DNA of 59,205 nucleotides, taken from positions 1 through 59,205 of IMG/VR virus record IMGVR_UViG_3300032242_000711. One strand, 5' to 3'. The DNA is from a virus. Positions 16,222 to 23,258 of the stretch are shown piece by piece (within the stretch, counting starts at the first letter, position 1; the number at the start of each line of letters is the position of its first letter). Position numbers and translations under genes: made by a program. A model generated the notes under the pieces. It saw nothing but the letters and a program-made list of their open reading frames with translations. It ran no database searches and was not told the DNA's origin.

Positions 16222-16543
16222 TGTTCCAGTTGTTCCGCGATGTTCCGGGCACTGGAACAAGCAAAAACGCTTGTAACTTGTTGTTTTATAAAGGTTTTTT
16301 TAATAAATATATTCTGATGTTCCGTTGTTCCACATATATAACATACCTAGCCGTTTCCCTTTTTAGGTTAACAGTGTTAACCAAGGGCTTTGTTCCTTCC
16401 AAAGAGGGTCTCGGAAAGTGCGTTTTTAGGGTGGAACAGCGGAACATCGCGACAACGAAGCGTCTAACATCATGATTTTAAACAACTTTTGCAATTCACC
16501 ACTTTTTGGAACAACAGCAACAAACCCCTGTTTTTCCGGAACA
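16222..16543. repeat. Cluster of 11 TGTTCC/GGAACA hexamers with long inverted repeats (origin or operator candidate)
   Basis: Between 16135 and 16595 I see no convincing gene. TGTTCC occurs at 16222, 16231, 16241, 16318, 16326 and 16391; its complement GGAACA at 16254, 16433, 16441, 16508 and 16538. Left copies face right and right copies face left. Larger inverted repeats include CTTGTTCCAGT / ACTGGAACAAG (16220-16230 / 16251-16261, perfect) and GATGTTCCGTTGTTCCAC / GTGGAACAGCGGAACATC (16316-16333 / 16431-16448, one mismatch). AT-rich DNA (16270-16345) lies between them. The layout suits an iteron-type replication origin or multi-site operator. Confidence 0.75.
16366..16382. repeat. Palindrome GGTTAAC-AGT-GTTAACC
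   Basis: A perfect inverted repeat with seven-base arms inside the hexamer array, and the longest-armed member of the TTAAC/GTTAA family. Confidence 0.7.
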
Positions 16544-16595
16544 AACCCTCAACCAAACACGTGTAAACGCGTTTTTTCTATGATTGGAGTCAAAA

Positions 16596-16808
16596 ATGCC
16601 AAATAACGCCCATCACTTTTGCCGTGAGTGTGGTGACGACATCCCCTCTGCTCGTTGGGCTTTGGGGTTCAAGCACTGCATGGTTTGTGGTCAAGCGCTT
16701 GCCAAGCAGAAAAAGCACACCATCGTGCCCATGCACAAGTCCAACTACATCGTGGTGACCGACCGCACCATCTTGACCGGAATCAACAACAAGCAACAGC
16801 GCAACTAG
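16596..16808 (+). CDS. Small zinc-ribbon protein
   Basis: The ATG at 16596 follows TTGGAG by six bases; the 70-residue product MPNNAHHFCRECGDDIPSAR has C9-x2-C12 and C28-x2-C31 (FCRECG, HCMVCGQ), a four-cysteine zinc site, then a basic tail. Such proteins bind nucleic acid or RNA polymerase; here it is the first gene after the candidate origin/operator array. Function beyond zinc binding is unknown. Confidence 0.72.
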   Translation: MPNNAHHFCRECGDDIPSARWALGFKHCMVCGQALAKQKKHTIVPMHKSNYIVVTDRTILTGINNKQQRN

Positions 16809-16846
16809 CGGCAATAAGTACCGCTACAACATCAACCCTAAACAAG

Positions 16847-16860
16847 TTAACAGGAGTTAA
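16847..16860. repeat. Palindrome TTAAC-AGGA-GTTAA over ribosome binding site
   Basis: The Shine-Dalgarno AGGAG sits in the centre of the palindrome and the ATG of the next gene begins exactly three bases after it. Confidence 0.75.
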
Positions 16861-16863
16861 TAA

Positions 16864-17076
16864 ATGACCAAAATTCTTCAGCTTCAAGAGTTCGCACGTG
16901 CCAACTACGAGCATGGTGGGCATTGGATATATGAGTGCTTCGACACAGGCGACTACCATGAGTTGCTTGAGTACTGCAACGGCAACGTGGACGATGCCAA
17001 GACCGCAATGCGTGAGCGTTGGGAGCGCATCGCTGAGCGTCAGCGTGAGTGCTCATTCGGTGATGGCGAGTTTTAA
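16864..17076 (+). CDS. Small acidic early protein
   Basis: The 70-residue protein MTKILQLQEFARANYEHGGH has a helix-rich sequence with HWIYECFDTGDYHELLEYCN and DDAKTAMRERWERIAERQRE. Its start is set by the palindromic ribosome binding site three bases upstream. No family recognised. Confidence 0.65.
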   Translation: MTKILQLQEFARANYEHGGHWIYECFDTGDYHELLEYCNGNVDDAKTAMRERWERIAERQRECSFGDGEF

Positions 17077-17101
17077 ATATATTATCAGGGAGTTAATAAA
17101 T

Positions 17102-17338
17102 ATGGAGAAACTGATGGACGACAAACCAACTGGATATAACACGGGCAAGGTGGTGATTGGTTGCAATTACACCAAGCCATTGTGCAAACAAAGCGATGAC
17201 GGTGAGTTCTGGCAATCTGTATTGCTTGGCGATTATCAAAAGCAACAACGATTTAATGTGCAGATAACTCTGTATGTGGTCGGTATATTATTGCTGATGA
17301 TTGTGTTGCTAACTACTTGTGCAAGTCGGACAATATGA
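17102..17338 (+). CDS. Small single-pass membrane protein
   Basis: The 78-residue protein begins MEKLMDDKPTGYNTGKVV at an ATG behind GGGAGTTAATAA. After a polar N-terminus (about 50 residues) it has one C-terminal membrane segment, VQITLYVVGILLLMIVLL, ending TTCASRTI. Likely cytoplasm-facing with a tail anchor. It is one of several early membrane microproteins; a role in modifying the host envelope or blocking superinfection is possible but unproven. Confidence 0.62.
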   Translation: MEKLMDDKPTGYNTGKVVIGCNYTKPLCKQSDDGEFWQSVLLGDYQKQQRFNVQITLYVVGILLLMIVLLTTCASRTI

Positions 17339-17541
17339 TTATTGACCGCAAAACAGGTAACGAGGTGCTTGTGGGTGACACGCTCATTCGCAAGGACTAC
17401 AAGGGGTTTCGCCATCGCTACGAGGTGGTCGAGATAATCTTGCCGCACACCATCCGTGTGAGAAAACTAAGCCAAGGCGACAGGTGGGTATACCTGACCA
17501 TGCCGCTGACTGCACTGCAACTGAACGAGGTGATGATATGA
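17335..17541 (+). CDS. Small early protein, possible SH3-like barrel
   Basis: Starts at the ATG overlapping the previous stop (ATGA). The 68 residues, MIIDRKTGNEVLVGDTLIR then YEVVEIILPHTIRVRKL, look like a short all-beta barrel. No family can be named. Confidence 0.6.
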   Translation: MIIDRKTGNEVLVGDTLIRKDYKGFRHRYEVVEIILPHTIRVRKLSQGDRWVYLTMPLTALQLNEVMI

Positions 17542-17753
17542 ACTGGAACTACCGAATTGTGAACTGCAAGTCGGATAACGGGGGCGATGATTGGTATTGC
17601 CTACAAGAAGTTTTCTATGACGAGAACGACAACCCGATCGGTTATTCCGACCCATGCACAGGCTCTGAGGACATGGAGTCTTTGAAATGGGTGTTTGAGA
17701 AGATGAACATGGCGATGACCAAACCCGCCCTACAAGAGGAGGACTTCAAATGA
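17538..17753 (+). CDS. Small acidic early protein
   Basis: ATGA overlap with the previous gene fixes the start (MNWNYRIVNCKSDNGGDDWY, 71 residues). It contains LQEVFYDENDNPIGYSDPCT and ends EEDFK; beta-rich N-terminus and helical C-terminus, and resembles small phage proteins with a 'WNYR(I/V)...E.Y.D....IGY' pattern. Function unknown. Confidence 0.62.
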   Translation: MNWNYRIVNCKSDNGGDDWYCLQEVFYDENDNPIGYSDPCTGSEDMESLKWVFEKMNMAMTKPALQEEDFK

Positions 17754-17842
17754 GACTGACACCGTGGGAACGCATCGAGCGTTGCGTTTTTCTTCTGTGC
17801 ATCGTTGTCGTTGCACTTGATCTTTACTACTGGAGACCATGA
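17750..17842 (+). CDS. 30-residue membrane microprotein
   Basis: An ATGA overlap starts MRLTPWERIERCVFLLCIVV, which continues VALDLYYWRP; the second half is a single membrane segment. It is below usual gene-calling size but is joined by overlaps to both neighbours, which supports translation. Confidence 0.5.
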   Translation: MRLTPWERIERCVFLLCIVVVALDLYYWRP

Positions 17843-18009
17843 TGGACAAGCATGACCTGAATGAGATCAACGAAGCGCTGGCCGAGATGGAGTTCATGTG
17901 CGCATCGGACATCGGCCATGAGATGCGTCTGCGCATCACTGCACTGTACGTCAAAGCCTTTATGTTGCGGCTCATGAATAGCAACTACAAACAAGTTAAC
18001 AGGAGTTAA
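17839..18009 (+). CDS. Small helical protein whose end overlaps a palindromic RBS
   Basis: MMDKHDLNEINEALAEMEFM begins inside the previous stop codon; 56 residues, helical, ending QVNRS where the codons themselves encode the TTAACAGGAGTTAA palindrome of the following gene. Translation through this site could regulate the next start. Function unknown. Confidence 0.55.
   Translation: MMDKHDLNEINEALAEMEFMCASDIGHEMRLRITALYVKAFMLRLMNSNYKQVNRS
17996..18009. repeat. Palindrome TTAAC-AGGA-GTTAA over ribosome binding site
   Basis: Second exact copy of the RBS palindrome, three bases before the ATG at 18013, and overlapping the end of the preceding small gene. Confidence 0.75.
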
Positions 18010-18012
18010 TAC

Positions 18013-18180
18013 ATGAAGAGTTATTTAGTGGAAGTAAAGCGTACAAGCTACATCACTATGACCGTGGAGGCTGGCGATAAGGACGAGGCCGAAGCAAAAG
18101 CGTGGCATGAAATTGAGTATGGTCGTGCCGACATCAACGATGCCCATTGGGAACTTGAATCAATTGAGGAGCAATCATGA
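18013..18180 (+). CDS. Small beta-alpha-beta protein (DpnD/PcfM-like shape)
   Basis: MKSYLVEVKRTSYITMTVEA then GDKDEAEAKAWHEIEYGRAD and HWELESIEEQS: 55 residues with the strand-strand-helix-strand pattern and 'EAEAKAW' helix that recalls the small DpnD/PcfM family. The match is by pattern only. The start is set by the palindromic RBS and the stop overlaps the next ATG. Confidence 0.6.
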   Translation: MKSYLVEVKRTSYITMTVEAGDKDEAEAKAWHEIEYGRADINDAHWELESIEEQS

Positions 18181-19106
18181 AACATTCAGCAACCCGTAGC
18201 TACGAGTTCTACAAAGCCAAGTGGGACAACACCAAACCTATTCGTGGTCGTGCCGAGGACGTGCGGCCTATAGGTAACCGCAAGCGTACTCATGAACTGG
18301 TTACGCAAAAGAAGTTGCTCAGTGGTGAGGTAAGTTACTGCGCCGTGATGCATGGCACTGAGGTTGTGGAGTACCACAACAATGGCGACATCACCCTGCG
18401 AACTGGTGGTTGGGCCACGCCATTGACCGCTGAGTATATGTACACGCACAGTCCGTTCGGTGCATGGAAGCAAGCCGGTAAGATTTGGGTGAAGGTTCCG
18501 CACGCTGGCTCGGTGCATCCAGACAGCAAGCTATTTGTGGACAAGGAACACAAGTTCATACCCATCGACCGAGAGTTGACCCTGCGGTATGTGGGTGACG
18601 AGTGCTATGAGGTTGTCGGCAAGAAGACCATAACCAAAGAAGTTGTGGATCGTGCGAAGGCCAAGGAGGCCCGCCAATGTGTGCAACCGTTCTTAACATG
18701 GGCCAAGGCGTTCTTGAAAATGTCCGATGGTTGGATCATGCATGAGACACGCAGGGAGTTGCTTACCTTTACGCAAGGCGATGGGTGGCCGCACTTTGAG
18801 TACAAATACCTCAAGTATGAGGACGTGTGCGATGCGGACCCTGAGAACTACGCATGGATCATGTGCCAAGTATTGAGGTGCGATGACTCGGTTCCTCACA
18901 TAGAGCAAAAAATTGCGGCCACGTACGAGTACCACTACACGATGGACAACAAAATAGTTCACACACATTCGCGTAGCTTCTACGACAGGCAGTATGACTT
19001 CAACCAATTAGTAACACGTGTTTATAAATTGGTTGCGTTGGGTGCCGACATACACAGGTACATAGAAGTTGAACCAACCAGCAAGATTGTGTGGAACGCC
19101 GTTTGA
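18177..19106 (+). CDS. Conserved early protein of unknown function (309 aa)
   Basis: The 309-residue soluble protein starts MKHSATRSYEFYKAKWDNTK. Notable segments are HNNGDITLRTGGWATPLTAE, PHAGSVHPDSKLFVDKEHKF and RRELLTFTQGDGWPHFEYK. It appears to be alpha/beta with many aromatic residues. I have no family assignment. It is the last gene before the promoter driving the MoxR/VWA genes, and its start is coupled to the preceding stop by ATGA. Confidence 0.75.
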   Translation: MKHSATRSYEFYKAKWDNTKPIRGRAEDVRPIGNRKRTHELVTQKKLLSGEVSYCAVMHGTEVVEYHNNGDITLRTGGWATPLTAEYMYTHSPFGAWKQAGKIWVKVPHAGSVHPDSKLFVDKEHKFIPIDRELTLRYVGDECYEVVGKKTITKEVVDRAKAKEARQCVQPFLTWAKAFLKMSDGWIMHETRRELLTFTQGDGWPHFEYKYLKYEDVCDADPENYAWIMCQVLRCDDSVPHIEQKIAATYEYHYTMDNKIVHTHSRSFYDRQYDFNQLVTRVYKLVALGADIHRYIEVEPTSKIVWNAV

Positions 19107-19140
19107 TTGGCGTTGACAAATACGAAAGTTTTTGTAACGC

Positions 19141-19169
19141 TTGACATAGGGTTAGCCCTATGCTATAAT
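19141..19169 (+). promoter_or_regulatory. Consensus sigma-70 promoter with palindromic operator in spacer
   Basis: TTGACA (19141-19146), exactly 17 bases, TATAAT (19164-19169): a perfect consensus. The spacer contains the inverted repeat CATAGGG-TTAG-CCCTATG (19145-19162), which reaches into the -35 box. A repressor dimer here would block RNA polymerase. Predicted start is near 19176, giving an 80-base leader to the MoxR gene. Confidence 0.9.
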
Positions 19170-19219
19170 GTTTATAACAGTGGTAAAGTAACCAACTGTT
19201 AGACGAGGTAGAAGTTTTA

Positions 19220-19233
19220 TTAACCGCTGTTAA
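19220..19233. repeat. Palindrome TTAAC-CGCT-GTTAA in MoxR leader
   Basis: Same family as the RBS palindromes but without the Shine-Dalgarno core; it lies in the untranslated leader about 20 bases before the MoxR ATG. Confidence 0.65.
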
Positions 19234-19255
19234 TCAGCAACAAGGAGAGTGCATC

Positions 19256-20329
19256 ATGTCAGTTATCAACTTTGGCCAGTCAGTGGCCTTGAATGAGTTT
19301 GCCCAAGCCATCAGCGTTGTGGGTAAGAAAGTAACAGTTATCGGCCAAGGCGAGCCGGGCATCGGCAAGTCAGCGATGCTTAAACAAATTAAGGCGCAAA
19401 ACCCCGAGTACGAGACAGCGTACATCGACTGCACCTTGCTTGATCTGGGTGACTTTGCGTTGCCCTACACGGTCGAGGCTGGCGGTATGCGTGTTACTAA
19501 GTTTGCACCGAACGCTCGGTTCAAGATGCATGGAGACAAGCCGGTCATCATCATGCTTGACGAGATCGGCAAGGCAATGAAGGCCGTGAAGAATGTGCTG
19601 TTGACTCTCATGCTGGAACATCGCATCGGTGATGACTACTTGCCCGAGGGTTCGATTGTGTTCGGCACGACTAACTTGTTGTCAGATGGTGTCGGGGATA
19701 TGCTCGAGGCCCATGCTCGCAATCGTGTGGCCTTGGTCACTGTGCGCAAGCCTGACCATGATGAGTGGATCGAGTGGGCAATCAACAACAACGTTGCGCC
19801 CGAGATCATTGCATGGGTCAAGCAGTTCCCTCATGCACTGGCAAGCTACACCGACCCAAGTCAGAAAGAGAATCCCTACATCTTCAACCCAACTCGTGCG
19901 GGGATGGGCGCGGTGGTTACACCAAGAAGTTTAGAGAAAGCTAGCGACATAGCAAAACAAAGGGATACGCTTGGTGATGCGTTGACCATTAGCTTGTTGA
20001 CAGGAACCATCGGTGAGAGTGCGGCCCGTGATATGCAAGCGTTCTTTACGGTGGTCGATAAGTTGCCCACGTGGGATGCGATCCTTGCATCGCCAACGAC
20101 AGCGAAGATGCCAACCGATGCGGTCGCAAGATGCATCTTGGTGTTCAGTGCTATCGCTCGGATCGAGAAGGACACGCTGTCCAAGTGGATGCAATACGTC
20201 CAGCGTATGGACAAAGAGTGGCAGGCGCTGTTTGCAACGAGTGTGATGAAGTCACCAAACAAGCAAGCGTTCTGTGTGATGAACAAAGAGTTCAAGGAAT
20301 GGGCACTGACCAACCAGTGGTTGTTCTGA
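19256..20329 (+). CDS. MoxR/CobS-type AAA+ ATPase
   Basis: The 357-residue protein carries Walker A GEPGIGKS (32-39), Walker B IIMLDEIGK (98-106), a sensor-1-like VFGTTNLLSDG, and the arginine region EAHARNRVALVTVRKP. Composition and length fit MoxR-family AAA+ proteins, which work with VWA-domain partners to remodel or load metal into targets (RavA-ViaA, NorQ-NorD, CobS-CobT). The VWA protein is encoded 17 bases downstream. It has a strong private promoter with an operator, so it is probably produced early and regulated. The phage substrate is unknown. Confidence 0.87.
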   Translation: MSVINFGQSVALNEFAQAISVVGKKVTVIGQGEPGIGKSAMLKQIKAQNPEYETAYIDCTLLDLGDFALPYTVEAGGMRVTKFAPNARFKMHGDKPVIIMLDEIGKAMKAVKNVLLTLMLEHRIGDDYLPEGSIVFGTTNLLSDGVGDMLEAHARNRVALVTVRKPDHDEWIEWAINNNVAPEIIAWVKQFPHALASYTDPSQKENPYIFNPTRAGMGAVVTPRSLEKASDIAKQRDTLGDALTISLLTGTIGESAARDMQAFFTVVDKLPTWDAILASPTTAKMPTDAVARCILVFSAIARIEKDTLSKWMQYVQRMDKEWQALFATSVMKSPNKQAFCVMNKEFKEWALTNQWLF

Positions 20330-20343
20330 TTAACAGGAGTTAA
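20330..20343. repeat. Palindrome TTAAC-AGGA-GTTAA over ribosome binding site
   Basis: Third exact copy, beginning at the MoxR stop codon and ending three bases before the VWA gene's ATG. Confidence 0.75.
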
Positions 20344-20346
20344 TAA

Positions 20347-21549
20347 ATGGCTAGCAAATTAACAGTCGAGCAACGTATCCAGAAGGATCACGTGTGGCTC
20401 ATGAAGAACCCGAAGTATTGCCTGTATTCAGGCATCTTGATGATCGGTAAGACCGAGGTCAAGGACGATGTGCAGACAGCTTGCACCAACGGACGCGATA
20501 CCTTTTATGGTCGGGCGTTCAGCGACAAGCTATCGGACAAGGAACGCAGAGGCATGATCTTGCATGAGAATTTGCACAAGGCGTTCAGGCACACAACCAT
20601 GTGGAAACATCTCTACAAGGACTGGCCGCAAGTGGCAAACATGGCGTGTGATTATGTTATCAACCTGTTAATAAATGACAGCGATACAGGTCATGTCGAT
20701 GTCAAGCTACCTGATGGTGGGTTGCTTGATGAGAAGTTCCGTGGGCTTGATGCCGGTGAGGTATTCCGCAGACTTAAAAAGGAAGCGGAGGACAACGGGT
20801 CTATCAACGTGAAGACTATTGATAACCCCGAGGGTCGAGACGTGCCGGTCGAGGAGGGCGGTGGGTTTGACGATCATGATTGGGAGAGCGCAGAAGGGAT
20901 GACCAACGAAGAGCGCGAGACACTTGCACGTGACGTGGACCAAGCGTTGCGCCAAGGTGCGATTCTAGCTGGAAAGATGTCTGCCAATGTGCCCCGAGAG
21001 ATTGAAGAGCTTACCGAAGCCAAGGTGGATTGGCGTGAAGCCATGCGTGAGTTCGTGACATCGTTTTGTCAGGACAAGGACGAGAGCACATGGCGGCGGC
21101 CATCCCGTAGGTGGATCGGACAAGATGTTTATATGCCTAGCTTGATCGGTGAGTCCGTCGGTCGCATCGTGTTGGGTATTGATATGTCAGGCTCGATTGG
21201 CCGTGAGGAGATCAGCGAGTTCTTATCCGAGGTCAAGAAGATTTGCGAGACTGTGCGGCCCGAGGGTATCGACTTGTTGTATTGGGACACAGACGTGTGT
21301 CAGCATGAGAAGTATGAACAAGACCAACTGGACAACTTGTTGTCAACAACCAAGCCCCGAGGCGGTGGTGGGACTGACCCGCAATGCATCGTGGACTACG
21401 TGATCGACAAGAAGATCAAGGCCGAGTGTGCGGTCATCTTGACCGATGGCTACGTGAGTTCGTGGGGTCAAGGTTGGCCATGCCCTACGTTGTGGGGTAT
21501 CACAACCGATATGGTCAGCGGCATTGGTAAGACGGTGCACATTGGCTAA
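20347..21549 (+). CDS. VWA-like protein with HExxH peptidase-like domain (DUF2201-like)
   Basis: The 400-residue protein has an N-terminal metallopeptidase-like helix with HENLHKAFRH (H73, E74, H77), an acidic linker (about 150-190), and a C-terminal von Willebrand A-like domain with the MIDAS pattern DMSGS (from D279), a GGGGTDP loop and ILTDGYVSSWG. This matches the DUF2201 / VWA-like arrangement seen beside MoxR ATPases. It is probably the partner or adaptor of the upstream ATPase, binding metal and protein targets. Whether the HExxH site is active cannot be seen from sequence. Confidence 0.83.
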   Translation: MASKLTVEQRIQKDHVWLMKNPKYCLYSGILMIGKTEVKDDVQTACTNGRDTFYGRAFSDKLSDKERRGMILHENLHKAFRHTTMWKHLYKDWPQVANMACDYVINLLINDSDTGHVDVKLPDGGLLDEKFRGLDAGEVFRRLKKEAEDNGSINVKTIDNPEGRDVPVEEGGGFDDHDWESAEGMTNEERETLARDVDQALRQGAILAGKMSANVPREIEELTEAKVDWREAMREFVTSFCQDKDESTWRRPSRRWIGQDVYMPSLIGESVGRIVLGIDMSGSIGREEISEFLSEVKKICETVRPEGIDLLYWDTDVCQHEKYEQDQLDNLLSTTKPRGGGGTDPQCIVDYVIDKKIKAECAVILTDGYVSSWGQGWPCPTLWGITTDMVSGIGKTVHIG

Positions 21550-21763
21550 CGAGAAGTATGGCTACGGCTGGTCTGATTTCCGTGGCATGTATGACAACGT
21601 GTCGGACTTTTTTGTTTACCGCAAGGTAGCGCAAGATGTCCAACCGTGGTACAGACTGAAGCGGATGCGCAAGTACCGCATCATGTGGGGCACTAGGGTG
21701 ATCGGGTCCGACCTAACGAGCGACGAGGCTGATGCCTTGTTGAAGATTCTGCAAACAGATTAA
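21542..21763 (+). CDS. Small protein with DEAxxLLKIL tail
   Basis: Start uncertain: I use TTG 21542 (reads (M)ANEKYGYGWSDFRGMYD), overlapping the VWA stop; ATG 21587 is an alternative. The C-terminus SDLTSDEADALLKILQTD resembles VMTKDEAIAMAKLLNA in the next gene, so the two may be divergent paralogues. Both sit between the VWA and DUF3150-like genes. Confidence 0.55.
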   Translation: MANEKYGYGWSDFRGMYDNVSDFFVYRKVAQDVQPWYRLKRMRKYRIMWGTRVIGSDLTSDEADALLKILQTD

Positions 21764-21773
21764 CAGGTGTTAA
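21760..21773. repeat. Palindrome TTAAC-AGGT-GTTAA over ribosome binding site
   Basis: Variant copy with a weaker Shine-Dalgarno (AGGTG), again exactly three bases before an ATG. Confidence 0.7.
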
Positions 21774-21776
21774 CAA

Positions 21777-22013
21777 ATGCGCAAGCAATGGTTTGACAGC
21801 CGAGCTGACGATGGTCAGTATTTCACAATCGTTATGAGAGAAGAAAGGAGATACAACATCAACATGTGGGCAACTGAAATCCGTATATGGTACGAGCCGA
21901 TCAGCTTTGCAAGTGCGAAGCACAAGAGCAAAGCCATGTACGGAGTGATGACAAAAGACGAAGCCATAGCTATGGCTAAATTACTTAACGCAACAGTAGG
22001 AGAGAGCAAATGA
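21777..22013 (+). CDS. Small protein related to its upstream neighbour
   Basis: A 78-residue protein, MRKQWFDSRADDGQYFTIVM, with alternating strands (INMWATEIRIWYEP) and the helix TKDEAIAMAKLLNATVG at the end. The palindromic ribosome binding site fixes the start and the stop overlaps the next ATG. Unknown function. Confidence 0.65.
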   Translation: MRKQWFDSRADDGQYFTIVMREERRYNINMWATEIRIWYEPISFASAKHKSKAMYGVMTKDEAIAMAKLLNATVGESK

Positions 22014-22879
22014 TTCAGAACAGTGCAATGTTGGTTGACTTGAACATCAGCGTATGGACAGGTCGCAAGATGGACAAGAAAGTATCCGATGAGATCGGAG
22101 TGAGCAAGAACGCCAAGGGGCGGGTGGGCAACTATCATAAAAGTTTGCTCGGGCATGAGGGGCGGCTGGCTGATTTGCAAAAGCTGGTGTCGGCCATTCG
22201 CATTTGGCATTACGAGCAAACGTTGCCGTGGTCGGATGGTGGTTCACGCTTACTGCCAATGAAAAACTTCTTTGACTACAAGGCTACGTTGGCTAACTAC
22301 CAAACGCAGTTTGAAGAAGCCGTGGAATCGTTCTTGAAAGAGTACCCCATTCTGGTAAGTGCGGCGGCATTTCAGTTGGGTGATTTGTTTGACAGTGAGG
22401 AATACCCCGAAGCCCACAAGCTCGAAAGCAAGTTCAAGTTCAAGTACGTGTTCTTGCCTGTGCCCGAGGTGGGCGACTTCCGCATCGACGTAAGCGAAGC
22501 AGGAAAGGCTGAACTGAAAGAACAGTACGAGAAGTTTTACAGTGACAAGCTAGGCGAAGCCATGCAAGACGCATGGGACAGGTTGCATGAGTGCGTGGCG
22601 CGTATGAGTGACAAGCTGGCTAACACCCCGACACCCCGAGTGGGCAAGGACGGTGAAGAAAAGCACGTGCAGATTTTCCGTGACTCACTTGTCAACAATG
22701 CTGTGGACTTGTGCGAGTTGCTGACCAAGCTGAACGTGACCAACGACCCCAAGCTGGAGCAAGCACGCAAGAAGTTGGAGAGCGCGGTCAGTGGTGTGAG
22801 TGCCAAGGAGTTGCGTGAGAATGATTACTTGCGGCTTGGTGTCAAGGCCGAGGTCGATAAGATTCTGTCGATGTTCTGA
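22010..22879 (+). CDS. DUF3150-like protein
   Basis: The 289-residue protein opens MIQNSAMLVDLNISVWTGRK and continues with HYEQTLPWSDGGSRLLPMKN and FEEAVESFLKEYPILV. This N-terminal 'LNIS.WT.RK.D' plus 'YEQTLPW...G.RLLP' signature matches what I recall of DUF3150. It is mostly helical, has no catalytic motif I can see and ends near VKAEVDKILSMF. Its co-location with MoxR and VWA genes suggests a substrate or adaptor of that machine (inference). Confidence 0.72.
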   Translation: MIQNSAMLVDLNISVWTGRKMDKKVSDEIGVSKNAKGRVGNYHKSLLGHEGRLADLQKLVSAIRIWHYEQTLPWSDGGSRLLPMKNFFDYKATLANYQTQFEEAVESFLKEYPILVSAAAFQLGDLFDSEEYPEAHKLESKFKFKYVFLPVPEVGDFRIDVSEAGKAELKEQYEKFYSDKLGEAMQDAWDRLHECVARMSDKLANTPTPRVGKDGEEKHVQIFRDSLVNNAVDLCELLTKLNVTNDPKLEQARKKLESAVSGVSAKELRENDYLRLGVKAEVDKILSMF

Positions 22880-22893
22880 TTAACAGGAGTTAA
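22880..22893. repeat. Palindrome TTAAC-AGGA-GTTAA over ribosome binding site
   Basis: Fourth exact AGGA copy, starting at the DUF3150-like stop and three bases before the next ATG. Confidence 0.75.
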
Positions 22894-22896
22894 TAA

Positions 22897-23100
22897 ATGC
22901 CAAATGATCTTGATGCAATGCTAGAGATGGCGACAAGCATCGCCATTGTGCTTGGGTTCCTTGTGTTTATTTGCCTGTGTGCGTGGATGTTCCCAACCAT
23001 GACCGAAGCTAAACGAGTGGACTGCGCAATGGCTGAGTTCAGTCCTGACGTAAGTCTTGAAATCAAACAACTGTGCCGAGAGGCGAGGAGTAAGAAATGA
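22897..23100 (+). CDS. Small single-pass membrane protein
   Basis: The 67-residue protein MPNDLDAMLEMATSIAIVLG has one membrane span (SIAIVLGFLVFICLCAWMF, about 14-32) and a soluble C-terminus of 35 residues ending REARSKK. It follows the MoxR/VWA/DUF3150 genes with the palindromic ribosome binding site. Function unknown. Confidence 0.7.
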   Translation: MPNDLDAMLEMATSIAIVLGFLVFICLCAWMFPTMTEAKRVDCAMAEFSPDVSLEIKQLCREARSKK

Positions 23101-23258
23101 ACCTGAACCAAGGCGCAGTGGCGCAACATTTGGTTGATGACTTGCTTGACAAGATTCACCAGTACGACGAAACGCTCTACATGTCCACGGTGATTGGTGT
23201 GTTGGAGATCGTCAAGCAACAACTGATTAACGATTCACTGGAGGATGCAGATGAGTAA
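23097..23258 (+). CDS. Small helical protein (53 aa)
   Basis: ATGA overlap fixes the start (MNLNQGAVAQHLVDDLLDKI). It has two helices with STVIGVLEIVKQQLINDSLE. Unknown function; too short for many gene callers but clearly within the coupled series. Confidence 0.55.
   Translation: MNLNQGAVAQHLVDDLLDKIHQYDETLYMSTVIGVLEIVKQQLINDSLEDADE

Noticed and set aside
16122-16475. 117-codon open frame in the hexamer array
   Set aside because: It starts inside a terminator hairpin, has no ribosome binding site and crosses the inverted repeats; the translation has no protein-like domain. I regard the region as non-coding.
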